64,000 nucleotides of DNA from JBGNFV01 sp049645705. Lineage in GTDB: Bacteria; Bacteroidota; Bacteroidia; Cytophagales; Cyclobacteriaceae. Below are positions 8,452 through 15,709 of the stretch, in pieces. The DNA is taken from NCBI GenBank assembly GCA_049645705.1, contig JBARUK010000068.1, positions 62,001-126,000 on the forward strand, written 5' to 3'. The stretch's first letter is position 1. Each line of letters begins with the position of its first letter. The position numbers and the translations under genes are program-made. The notes under the pieces are model-generated. The model did not search any database, was not told the DNA's origin, and saw only the letters and a program-made list of their open reading frames with translations.

Positions 8452-9630
8452 CTATACCAGTTTTGCGTACGTATTGAGCCACCTGTCAGGTACCTCTCCT
8501 TTAGAGGCCTTTTCATAATCAGAATAGCTGCAGGGTACCATACGGTTACGGGCAAAGCGCCCCGCCTGGTCAGGATGAGGTACCTCCATCCACCACTTAT
8601 CGCTCTTCTTACTCTTAAAAAATGTTAGCGTCTCCGGCTCGCTTGGCATACTTACCACATATCTCAGGTAGTCGTTAGACCGGAAATCCTCGCTGTCTTT
8701 CCGGTGATAAAACCCTTCTATAAAATACCAGACCATGACTGAAATAAGCTTTGCCGTAGACTCGCGGTCATCGTCCAGTTCCGGTACGTAACCGTAGAAG
8801 CCAGCCGAACTAAGCTTTTCATTCATACCTGCATACCAGGCCAGCTGGCAGGCCTCCTCCCCCGTCATACCAAAGGGCTGGGCATCTGCCGAAGCAGGTG
8901 CATCGCCTATCCTGATAGCCGCCGTGTCGAACGAAAGCATATCGGCATTGCGAATAACAGGTTCCATTTCCTGAAGGTGCTGCCGTAAGTAGCCAATGCG
9001 GAAGCATTCGAAGTACAGCTTTTCCAGCACACCCAGTGCAACAGGATCTGTCAGGTAAGCCTGGTAAGCCAGTAGGGTAAAGTTGAACAGGTAGTTGGGT
9101 TCGTGCAGTAGTATTTTCTGAACATGCTTTTGGTACGATGGCACTCCTGTGCCCTCTTCCATATCCAGCGTATTATCTACACACAACACACTTATTAGTT
9201 TTTCCAGGTCTTCGTATGCAGCATACTGCCCGAAGGTATAAGCATGATTGCCCCCCAGGACCACGGGCATTGTGTTAGACATCAGAAGTGCAGCACATAC
9301 TTCCTTCAGTCTCGCAATCGTGTCCTCTTCATCTATACCCGGACGAATATTGCCGAGATCGACCACCTTAAAGGGTCCGGACACTTTCTTCAGAGAATAA
9401 AGCTGCTTCCTGATAGCCATAGATGCTTCGGCTGCTTCATACTCCTGGTAGGCCTCATCATTAGCTTCAGGATCATAAGGTAGCCCTATTCCAAGCAAAG
9501 CAATGTCCGCTTCCTGGTAATCCGGCATTTGACCAAAGTTGATCTTGACGTGCTTCAGAAGATTTGAGGCCGAGCGGTTTCCCGCAAAATGCTCTTCAGG
9601 AATAGAAGAGAAGAAAATTTTCAGATCCAT
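8452..9630 (-). CDS. Arginase/formimidoylglutamase-fold protein with degenerate metal site
   Basis: 392 residues from the ATG at 9630; a GTG at 9666 is in frame but less likely. The ureohydrolase fold is recognisable from LLGIG (46-50), VVLGGNHA (123-130) and SFD (233-235). Active members need GGxH, DxHxD and SxDxDxxDP to bind two Mn ions. Here His129 is kept, but DxHxD reads D152-N-T-L-D156 and the last block reads S-F-D235-T-A, so at least two ligands are missing. The protein is therefore either a non-catalytic relative or uses one metal or another chemistry. Bacteroidota often carry such a formimidoylglutamase-like protein; its role is not known to me. Confidence 0.7.
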   Translation of the reverse strand: MDLKIFFSSIPEEHFAGNRSASNLLKHVKINFGQMPDYQEADIALLGIGLPYDPEANDEAYQEYEAAEASMAIRKQLYSLKKVSGPFKVVDLGNIRPGIDEEDTIARLKEVCAALLMSNTMPVVLGGNHAYTFGQYAAYEDLEKLISVLCVDNTLDMEEGTGVPSYQKHVQKILLHEPNYLFNFTLLAYQAYLTDPVALGVLEKLYFECFRIGYLRQHLQEMEPVIRNADMLSFDTAAIRIGDAPASADAQPFGMTGEEACQLAWYAGMNEKLSSAGFYGYVPELDDDRESTAKLISVMVWYFIEGFYHRKDSEDFRSNDYLRYVVSMPSEPETLTFFKSKKSDKWWMEVPHPDQAGRFARNRMVPCSYSDYEKASKGEVPDRWLNTYAKLV

Positions 9631-9683
9631 AGGCCAAAAATAATAATTAAAGATAACGTGACTCACGAGAATACACTAAAATG

Positions 9684-9710
9684 AAAAAAGCCCGTAAAAA
9701 CGGGCTTTTT
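9684..9710. terminator. Bidirectional Rho-independent terminator
   Basis: AAAAGCCCGT, loop AAAA, ACGGGCTTTTT, with A and T runs on both sides. It stands between nqrF (whose transcription comes from the left-lying strand beyond 11036) and the arginase-like gene, and mainly follows nqrF on the minus strand. Confidence 0.85.
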
Positions 9711-9731
9711 ATATTTTGTGCGATGGTCAGT

Positions 9732-11036
9732 TTAACCACCGAAGTCATCAAATCGAATATTCTCAGGTGGAACACCCAGATCATCGAGCATCTTAAGTAC
9801 GGCAGCATTCATCAATGGCGGTCCGCATAAGTAGTACTCTATTTCGTCCGGCTCGGGGTGACTCTTCAGGTAGTTATCATAAAGTACCTGGTGGATAAAC
9901 CCTACGTATCCGTCACCTTCAGCTTCCAGTGTATCTTTGACTTTCCATTTATCCTCTTCCAACGGCTCAGAAAGTCCTATGTGGAACTTGAAGTTAGGGA
10001 AGTCCTTCTCTATATCGCGGAAGTGGTTTACATAGAATAGCTCGCGCTTAGAACGACCACCATACCAGTAGCTCACCTTTCGGTCAGTTTTCTCTGTGTG
10101 AAACAGGTGGAATATATGCGACCGCAACGGCGCCATACCAGCACCGCCACCGATGTAGATCATTTCACGGTCGGTAGGATTGATAAAGAACTCTCCGTAA
10201 GGACCTGAAATAGTTACTTTATCACCTTTTTTACGGCTGAAAACGTAAGATGAACAAATGCCGGGATTTACATCCATAAACTTACCCGCAGCACGGTCCC
10301 ATGGTGGTGTGGCAATACGGATATTAAGCATAATTATGTCACCTTCTGCAGGGTGGTTTGCCATAGAGTAGGCACGGAAGATAGGCTCGTCATTCTTCAT
10401 GACAAGATCCCACATACCGAAGTTATCCCAGTCAGACTTATAGACTTCCTGCTTGTGACCAAGCTCAGGGTGAGGGGTAATGTCTATTCCGCTGAAATCA
10501 ACAGTAATAGCAGGCACGTCTATCTGGATATAACCGCCGGACTGGAAGTCCAATGTTTCACCTTCAGGAAGCCTTACCACGAACTCCTTGATAAAAGTAG
10601 ACACGTTGTAGTTCGACTCTACCGTGCAGTCCCACTTCTTTATACCGAAAATTTCTTCCGGTATACGGATGTGCATGTCTTGTTTGACTTTCACCTGGCA
10701 GCTAAGCCTTACATTATTTTTTTGCTCGGTACGGCTCAAGTGGCCTACTTCCGTAGGGAGCACATCACCACCACCATCTTCTACCACACACTTACACATG
10801 GCACAGGTACCACCGCCACCACAGGCAGACGGAAGGAATATGCTCTTGGTAGAGAGTGTTGAAAGCAGGCTCGTACCGGCCGAGGCAATGATCGGATTTT
10901 TTTCATCTCCGTTCACAAATATCTTCACATCGCCCTGCTGTACAAGCTTAGACTGCGCGAACAGCAGTACCAGTACCAACAGAATGATGATCAGTGTGAA
11001 GGCGATTATTGCCGAAGTTACAACAACTGAGGTCAT
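9732..11036 (-). CDS. nqrF: Na+-translocating NADH:quinone reductase subunit F
   Basis: 434 residues. A single N-terminal membrane helix (about 6-27) anchors a ferredoxin-like domain with the 2Fe-2S cysteines Cys72, Cys78, Cys81 and Cys113. It is followed by an FAD-binding domain with RAYS (221-224) and an NADH-binding domain with GGGAGMAPL near 297. NqrF takes electrons from NADH and passes them into the sodium-pumping complex. Usually nqrA-F are adjacent; here the upstream neighbour is an unrelated radical SAM gene, and terminators and a promoter-like -7 box (TATATTTG, complement of 11080-11087) isolate it. The other subunits must be elsewhere. Length and motifs are normal. Confidence 0.95.
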   Translation of the reverse strand: MTSVVVTSAIIAFTLIIILLVLVLLFAQSKLVQQGDVKIFVNGDEKNPIIASAGTSLLSTLSTKSIFLPSACGGGGTCAMCKCVVEDGGGDVLPTEVGHLSRTEQKNNVRLSCQVKVKQDMHIRIPEEIFGIKKWDCTVESNYNVSTFIKEFVVRLPEGETLDFQSGGYIQIDVPAITVDFSGIDITPHPELGHKQEVYKSDWDNFGMWDLVMKNDEPIFRAYSMANHPAEGDIIMLNIRIATPPWDRAAGKFMDVNPGICSSYVFSRKKGDKVTISGPYGEFFINPTDREMIYIGGGAGMAPLRSHIFHLFHTEKTDRKVSYWYGGRSKRELFYVNHFRDIEKDFPNFKFHIGLSEPLEEDKWKVKDTLEAEGDGYVGFIHQVLYDNYLKSHPEPDEIEYYLCGPPLMNAAVLKMLDDLGVPPENIRFDDFGG

Positions 11037-11214
11037 CGAATTACTCGTTTAATTTTACACTACGTGTCAAATCGGGTCACAAATATATCCACAAATAGGC
11101 AAAACCATAAGTTGAGAAGGATAAATTTTATTACACCCTGCGATACTGTCACAGAGGTATATCAACCCGTTTTCTAACAAAATCAACAGCTAAAAAGTTG
11201 AGATGAGGCCATTT

Positions 11215-12201
11215 TTATCTCCTTAAGCTCAGATGCTTAAAAGTCCCCTTGGCCATATTGTACTTAAAGGTACTCTTCAGTGCCTTCCAGAAATATTTGT
11301 TGACCTCTACTGCAAAGGAAGGTTGCATATAGCAATTGATCACACAACCCTCACAGGCAGGCAGGCTCCCTTCTGATGCAATTTGTTTTTGTACCTCATC
11401 AGAATTGTAAAGGTCGTACAGCCTGTTTTCAACAGGGAATTCCTTTACTCCGAGGTGGTAACAAGGGAGTATCAGCTTGTTTTCAGGAGAAATAACAAGA
11501 GTGGTACTGCCAGCGCGGCATACGGGTGACGACACATGATTACCCCCATCCTGCCTGAGGGTCAGGAAAGCTTCATTTATATACACCAGCTTCTTTTTGC
11601 CCCACTGCTTTAGGGAGGCCAGTGAATGAGTACTGAGGCTACCCCCGGTACTTACATCATTATAGTCAAAAACAGGGTTGAGCAGAAGCATAAGATCGTT
11701 AGGAAAGCTCACCTGCTCATACACTTCCTTGATTTCGTGAAGATTTTCTTCAAATACGGTAAACAGGATATCTGGCCGCTCGCCCAGTTCATGCGCTATA
11801 GCGATGGACTCCATCACTTTATCGTAACAGGCCACACCTCTCATGCTGTCATGCTTCTCCTGGTCGGCTGAGTCCAGCGAAAAGTGGAGCATATCTACCT
11901 TTCCTTTCAGTCGATCAGCCCATTTAGGATAGAGAAGCGCATTAGTAGTAAGTGTAGTGATAAAGCCGAACTCCTTCGCCATGACCAGAAGCTCGTCTAT
12001 CTGCCGATGCAGAAGGGGCTCCCCGCCGGTAAAATCGATGACCTTGACCCCAAGCCTTTTCATGTCTCTGAAGTTGCATGATGCTGACTCCAGAGTCACA
12101 TAGGGGCTGGGCTTCTCCCATATATCACAAAAGGAGCAACTGGCATTGCACCGGTAAGTCACATAATAGTTGCATAAAATAGGATGACGGATGATCCTCA
12201 T
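11215..12201 (-). CDS. Radical SAM protein with C-terminal cysteine (SPASM-like) region
   Basis: 328 residues. CNASCSFC gives Cys18, Cys22 and Cys25, the CxxxCxxC ligands of the SAM-binding 4Fe-4S cluster, followed by FTGGEP, the SAM-binding GGE motif. The C-terminal part holds further cysteines (CRAG, CYHLG, CEGCVINC), as in SPASM or twitch domains that bind auxiliary clusters. Such proteins modify peptides, enzymes or cofactors. It is transcribed alone, between nqrF and a divergent membrane protein gene. No precursor peptide gene lies next to it, so its substrate is unknown; the small precursors in this window are at least 11 kb away. Confidence 0.85.
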   Translation of the reverse strand: MRIIRHPILCNYYVTYRCNASCSFCDIWEKPSPYVTLESASCNFRDMKRLGVKVIDFTGGEPLLHRQIDELLVMAKEFGFITTLTTNALLYPKWADRLKGKVDMLHFSLDSADQEKHDSMRGVACYDKVMESIAIAHELGERPDILFTVFEENLHEIKEVYEQVSFPNDLMLLLNPVFDYNDVSTGGSLSTHSLASLKQWGKKKLVYINEAFLTLRQDGGNHVSSPVCRAGSTTLVISPENKLILPCYHLGVKEFPVENRLYDLYNSDEVQKQIASEGSLPACEGCVINCYMQPSFAVEVNKYFWKALKSTFKYNMAKGTFKHLSLRR

Positions 12202-12293
12202 TCTTCAAAATAAGCTTTTTTGAAATCACCAGCCAAGAGTATAGTGATATGAAAATTGGTAACAAAAAGCCGGTTTAGTAATTTACCAGTCAA

Positions 12294-12938
12294 ATGAATG
12301 ATAATTCTTCTCAGGTCAGCAGCAAGCCGGTACGCGAGTTGCGTTCTCTCCCCCTGGCACTGACGTTAAATCCGGTAAGTACACTTCGCAGTCAGCTATC
12401 TGTAGATATCAGAGGCTGGAGGTTACCCTTACGCTACCTGGGAGTTATGCTGCTTCTATACATAACCGTCAGAGTTCTGACTGGCTATGACCCGCTTGAA
12501 AATGCTGTACGGATTTCCGGTGAACCATTGTCTCAGACACCCGGCATCAAAACCATAAAGCGTGCCGGATACTTTCTCACCCGTCATTTCTGGACACTTT
12601 TGCCTATCTATGCCATTTTGGTAGGAACGACCTGCCGGGTATTTTTCACTACAAGGCTTATCGGACAGCGTAAGTGGTGGAAAATCTGCCTTCTGCTAGT
12701 GGGCCAGATGCTGTTTTTTTGCACCTTGACTATTCCTCTTACTTACCTTTCTCATTACTTCTATTTTTTGCCCTTTATACTGGAGGTCATTTACCTCATA
12801 CCTATTATCAGCATGTTGAGCGGTGATAAAAGACCTTTGAACCTGATCAAAGGATTTTTTGCACTCATAATCGGACACGGAATATATGCTCTGGCTGTAT
12901 GGGGAGGTGCCATAGGCTTTATCAGCCTGACCACATAA
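12294..12938 (+). CDS. Polytopic membrane protein of unknown function
   Basis: 214 residues with about five hydrophobic segments (about 47-65, 98-116, 130-150, 152-172, 185-210). The N-terminal 45 residues are polar and begin with a Ser-rich stretch. The topology and the RGWRLPLRY entry resemble Yip1/DUF3667-type proteins, but no diagnostic motif is present and I do not assign a family. It is divergent from the radical SAM gene (93 bases between starts) and ends at a terminator shared with accD. Confidence 0.6.
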   Translation: MNDNSSQVSSKPVRELRSLPLALTLNPVSTLRSQLSVDIRGWRLPLRYLGVMLLLYITVRVLTGYDPLENAVRISGEPLSQTPGIKTIKRAGYFLTRHFWTLLPIYAILVGTTCRVFFTTRLIGQRKWWKICLLLVGQMLFFCTLTIPLTYLSHYFYFLPFILEVIYLIPIISMLSGDKRPLNLIKGFFALIIGHGIYALAVWGGAIGFISLTT

Positions 12939-12940
12939 TA

Positions 12941-12968
12941 AAAAATGCCACCCGAAGGTGGCATCATT
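12941..12968. terminator. Bidirectional Rho-independent terminator
   Basis: TGCCACC, loop CGAA, GGTGGCA at 12946-12963. The run of Ts follows on the minus strand, so it mainly ends accD transcription; it can also stop the membrane protein gene on the plus strand. Confidence 0.8.
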
Positions 12969-12995
12969 TCAGTATTTTTATTTAAAGGCTTTAGG

Positions 12996-13838
12996 TCAGT
13001 TGTTGAGCATTTTCAACAAGGTCGTCAGCCTGTTTTTAAGGTTTCTCCTATCAACTATGAAGTCCAAAAAACCATGCTCAAGCAAAAACTCTGCACTTTG
13101 GAAGCCTTTGGGAAGGTCTTTACCTATTGTCTCACGAATAACCCTTGGACCGGCAAACCCGATCAGGGCTTCAGGCTCTGCAATGTTGAAATCTCCGAGC
13201 ATAGCAAATGAGGCCGTTACGCCACCTGTAGTAGGGTCTGTAAGCAAGGAAATATAAGGTACCCCGGCCTCTGACAGCAGGTGCAGCTTCGCAGAGGTTT
13301 TGGCCATCTGCATCAATGAAAAACCTGCCTCCATCATACGGGCACCGCCGGACTTGGAGATCATCAGAAAAGGAATTTTATTTTTCAGAGAGTGGTCAAT
13401 CGCACGTGCGATCTTTTCCCCCACCACGGATCCCATGGAGCCACCGATAAAGTTAAAGTCCATACAGGCGATGGTCAGCTCTATACCGTTTATTTTGCCA
13501 TAGGCCGTACGTACGGCATCGCTCATTTCGGTTTTTTTCTGGCTGGCTTTGATCCGCTCAGGATATGGTTTACTATCTACAAAGTTCAATGGATCACTTG
13601 AACTGATATTTTCGTCTAGCTCGGTGAATTCATTGTTGTCGAAGATAATTTCGAAATATTCTTTGCTACCTATGCGTACATGAAAGTCATCATCCGGGCA
13701 TACGTATGCATTATTACGCAATTCACGCATGTGAATGATCTTTCCGCTGGGCGTTTTATACCACAACCCATCGGGAGCCTCACGTTTATTTTCTGTGGGA
13801 GTTTGTATTCCCTTGTCCTGCCTTTTAAACCAAGCCAT
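12996..13838 (-). CDS. accD: Acetyl-CoA carboxylase carboxyltransferase subunit beta
   Basis: 280 residues, close to the usual length. The carboxyltransferase core is clear (GSMGSVVGEKI, SGGARMMEAGFSLMQMAKT, TDPTTGGVTASFAMLGD, GFAGPRVI). It transfers the carboxyl group from biotin to acetyl-CoA, the first step of fatty acid synthesis, together with AccA. The N-terminal zinc ribbon of the E. coli protein is degenerate: the first Cys pair is replaced by Tyr-Lys-Thr-Pro (27-30) and the second reads C47-P-D-D. Loss of these cysteines is, to my knowledge, common in Bacteroidota. It is followed at 102 bases by the aldolase gene upstream on the same strand, separated by a terminator. Confidence 0.95.
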   Translation of the reverse strand: MAWFKRQDKGIQTPTENKREAPDGLWYKTPSGKIIHMRELRNNAYVCPDDDFHVRIGSKEYFEIIFDNNEFTELDENISSSDPLNFVDSKPYPERIKASQKKTEMSDAVRTAYGKINGIELTIACMDFNFIGGSMGSVVGEKIARAIDHSLKNKIPFLMISKSGGARMMEAGFSLMQMAKTSAKLHLLSEAGVPYISLLTDPTTGGVTASFAMLGDFNIAEPEALIGFAGPRVIRETIGKDLPKGFQSAEFLLEHGFLDFIVDRRNLKNRLTTLLKMLNN

Positions 13839-13910
13839 ATTCTCAAGCGGGTTTTATAAATAGTTCACGGGAGACGATATGAAAAAATACCGTATCCGCA
13901 AAATAAAATT

Positions 13911-13929
13911 GCCGGGGCATGGCCCCGGC
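13911..13929 (-). terminator. Rho-independent terminator after the aldolase gene
   Basis: GCCGGGGC, loop ATG, GCCCCGGC. Read on the minus strand, the very GC-rich stem is followed by AATTTTATTTT. It lies 11 bases past the aldolase stop codon. Confidence 0.85.
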
Positions 13930-13939
13930 TGGTATTCTA

Positions 13940-14998
13940 TCACGCAATAGTGATCTTGTCGTCAAGGTACACATCCTGGATAGTCCGTAGTAGCTCAGCA
14001 CCTTCATCCATAGGGCGCTGGAATGCCTTACGGCCGGAAATTAGTCCCATGCCACCGGCACGCTTATTTACCACAGCCGTTTTAACAGCTTCAGCCATAT
14101 CAGACTCACCTGAAGAGGCACCACCAGAATTAATAAGACCAGCACGGCCCATATAGCAGTTAGCTACCTGGTAACGGCACAGGTCGATAGGGTGGTCAGA
14201 GGACAGCTTATCATACATTCCCTGGTGCGACTTGGCAAAGTTTATCGCTTTGAAACCACCATTGTTTTCAGGAAGCTTCTGCTTGATAATGTCGGCCTGG
14301 ATAGTCACACCCAGATGATTGGCCTGAGCGGTAAGGTCGGCAGCAACATGATAGTCGGTACCGTCTTTCTTAAAGCCGCTGTTACGCGTATAGCACCAAA
14401 GTATAGTCGCCATACCCAATTCACGTGCACGTTCGAATGCCTGAGCCACCTCGATTATCTGACGGTTAGACTCTTCTGACCCGAAATAGATGGTAGCACC
14501 AATAGCCGTGGCACCCAGCTCCCAGGCAGAGTCAACAGAACCGAACATGATCTGATCATGCTTATTAGGGTAGGTCATCAGCTCGTTGTGGTTGATCTTT
14601 ACCACAAATGGTATCTTGTGGGCATACTTTCTTGATAATAGAGAAAGACCACCGAAAGTAGTAGCAACAGCATTGCACCCACCTTCTATTGCCAGCTTAA
14701 CAATATTTTCAGGATCGAAATAAAGTGGGTTAGGAGCGAATGAGGCACCCGCAGTATGCTCAATACCCTGGTCTACAGGAAGGATAGAAAGGTAGCCGGT
14801 ACCTGCAAGTCTTCCATGATTGAACATGGCAGCCAGACTTTTCAGAACCTGAGGATTCCGGTTGCTTATACCGAAGATCTGGTCTACAAAATCAGGGTTG
14901 GGAAGGTGTAACTGACTTTTGTCTACCGTATTACATGTGTGTTGTAAAAGTGACTCAGCGTCGTTTCCGAGTAGTTCAACGATTTTTTCGTATGCCAT
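13940..14998 (-). CDS. fbaB: Class I fructose-bisphosphate aldolase (DhnA/FbaB type)
   Basis: 352 residues of the archaeal-type (DhnA) aldolase family. LPVDQGIEH near 78-86 is the phosphate/loop signature; the ADIIKQK segment carries the Schiff-base lysine; the C-terminal SGGASSGESD and GLISGRKAFQRP segments bind the phosphate ends. It catalyses reversible cleavage of fructose 1,6-bisphosphate without a metal, in glycolysis and gluconeogenesis. The length agrees with E. coli FbaB (about 350). A near-consensus -7 box (TATCTTTA, complement of 15030-15037) precedes it. It is monocistronic, with a terminator behind it. Confidence 0.94.
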   Translation of the reverse strand: MAYEKIVELLGNDAESLLQHTCNTVDKSQLHLPNPDFVDQIFGISNRNPQVLKSLAAMFNHGRLAGTGYLSILPVDQGIEHTAGASFAPNPLYFDPENIVKLAIEGGCNAVATTFGGLSLLSRKYAHKIPFVVKINHNELMTYPNKHDQIMFGSVDSAWELGATAIGATIYFGSEESNRQIIEVAQAFERARELGMATILWCYTRNSGFKKDGTDYHVAADLTAQANHLGVTIQADIIKQKLPENNGGFKAINFAKSHQGMYDKLSSDHPIDLCRYQVANCYMGRAGLINSGGASSGESDMAEAVKTAVVNKRAGGMGLISGRKAFQRPMDEGAELLRTIQDVYLDDKITIA

Positions 14999-15153
14999 GT
15001 AAATTTCTTGATTTGGTAATAAAGAGGTGTAAAGATACGATAAATTTCAATTCGTACTATTTAACTACATGTGTAAAGGTTGGTTGGGGATAGACCGGCT
15101 TTTAGAACAAGGTATTGCTACATTTATTTATGTACCTAACCCGAAGGAATCTT

Positions 15154-15345
15154 ATGAAGAGTCTTGCCAAAAAGCTGATATTACTACTGTCCGTTTCAGC
15201 CTTGTTTTTAGTAAGTAGCTGTAATCCACCTGTCTACGTCACTCAAAGCGGACAAACCTACCACGACTATACGGCAGTAAACCATCATAAAGTGGTAAAC
15301 AAGACGAAAAAGCCAAAGATCAAAAAACAAAAGAGAAACCACTAA
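15154..15345 (+). CDS. Small basic lipoprotein
   Basis: 63 residues. The ATG at 15154 is preferred over one at 15115 because a Shine-Dalgarno-like AAGGAAT lies 5 bases before it and a lipoprotein signal starts there (MKSLAKKLILLLSVSALFLV, lipobox SSC23). The mature part is short: PPVYVTQSGQTYHDY, then a strongly basic Lys/Arg/His tail. No family recognised. A strong terminator follows 18 bases after the stop, supporting a real transcript. Confidence 0.6.
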   Translation: MKSLAKKLILLLSVSALFLVSSCNPPVYVTQSGQTYHDYTAVNHHKVVNKTKKPKIKKQKRNH

Positions 15346-15362
15346 TCAGTGGTTCGGAAATA

Positions 15363-15388
15363 AAAAAGGAGGCGATTGCCTCCTTTTT
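15363..15388. terminator. Bidirectional Rho-independent terminator
   Basis: AAAAAGGAGGC, loop GATT, GCCTCCTTTTT. It separates the convergent small lipoprotein gene and the DUF4834-like gene. Confidence 0.9.
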
Positions 15389-15397
15389 CTTTATCTG

Positions 15398-15685
15398 TTA
15401 ATCACGTATTTCTTCGTAGTCTACGTATTCACCACCCTTAAACTTTGTCTTGGGCTTACTAGGTTGCTTTTTCTGCTCGCCAGGTACATAATCGATGTTT
15501 ACATTGCCATCCATAGGTCTCTGATGCTTGCTTTCATCTGCCGCTCTGTTAGCTCTCTGTTGCTGGTGTCCAGCAAAGGTATCACGGGCACTATTGCTGA
15601 GAGTACTAAAAAGTATCCTCATGAAGAAGCCACTCAGCTTATATATCACGAATATGACAAGTAGAAATATGAGAAGAAATTTCAT
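15398..15685 (-). CDS. DUF4834-like small membrane protein
   Basis: 95 residues: an N-terminal hydrophobic helix (residues 2-25) followed by a polar tail rich in Gln, Arg and Lys that ends with GGEYVDYEEIRD. The G-[ED]-Y-V-D-[FY]-E-E ending is the hallmark I associate with DUF4834 proteins of Bacteroidota. Function unknown. It lies 24 bases downstream of carB on the same strand and may be co-transcribed with it. Confidence 0.7.
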   Translation of the reverse strand: MKFLLIFLLVIFVIYKLSGFFMRILFSTLSNSARDTFAGHQQQRANRAADESKHQRPMDGNVNIDYVPGEQKKQPSKPKTKFKGGEYVDYEEIRD

Positions 15686-15709
15686 GCTAGACTAATTTAC
15701 ATAAATAAC

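Noticed and set aside
11215..12201. Radical SAM protein as the maturase of the lanthipeptide-like precursors
   Set aside because: At least 11 kb from any precursor, no RRE domain visible, and lanthionine formation does not use this enzyme type.
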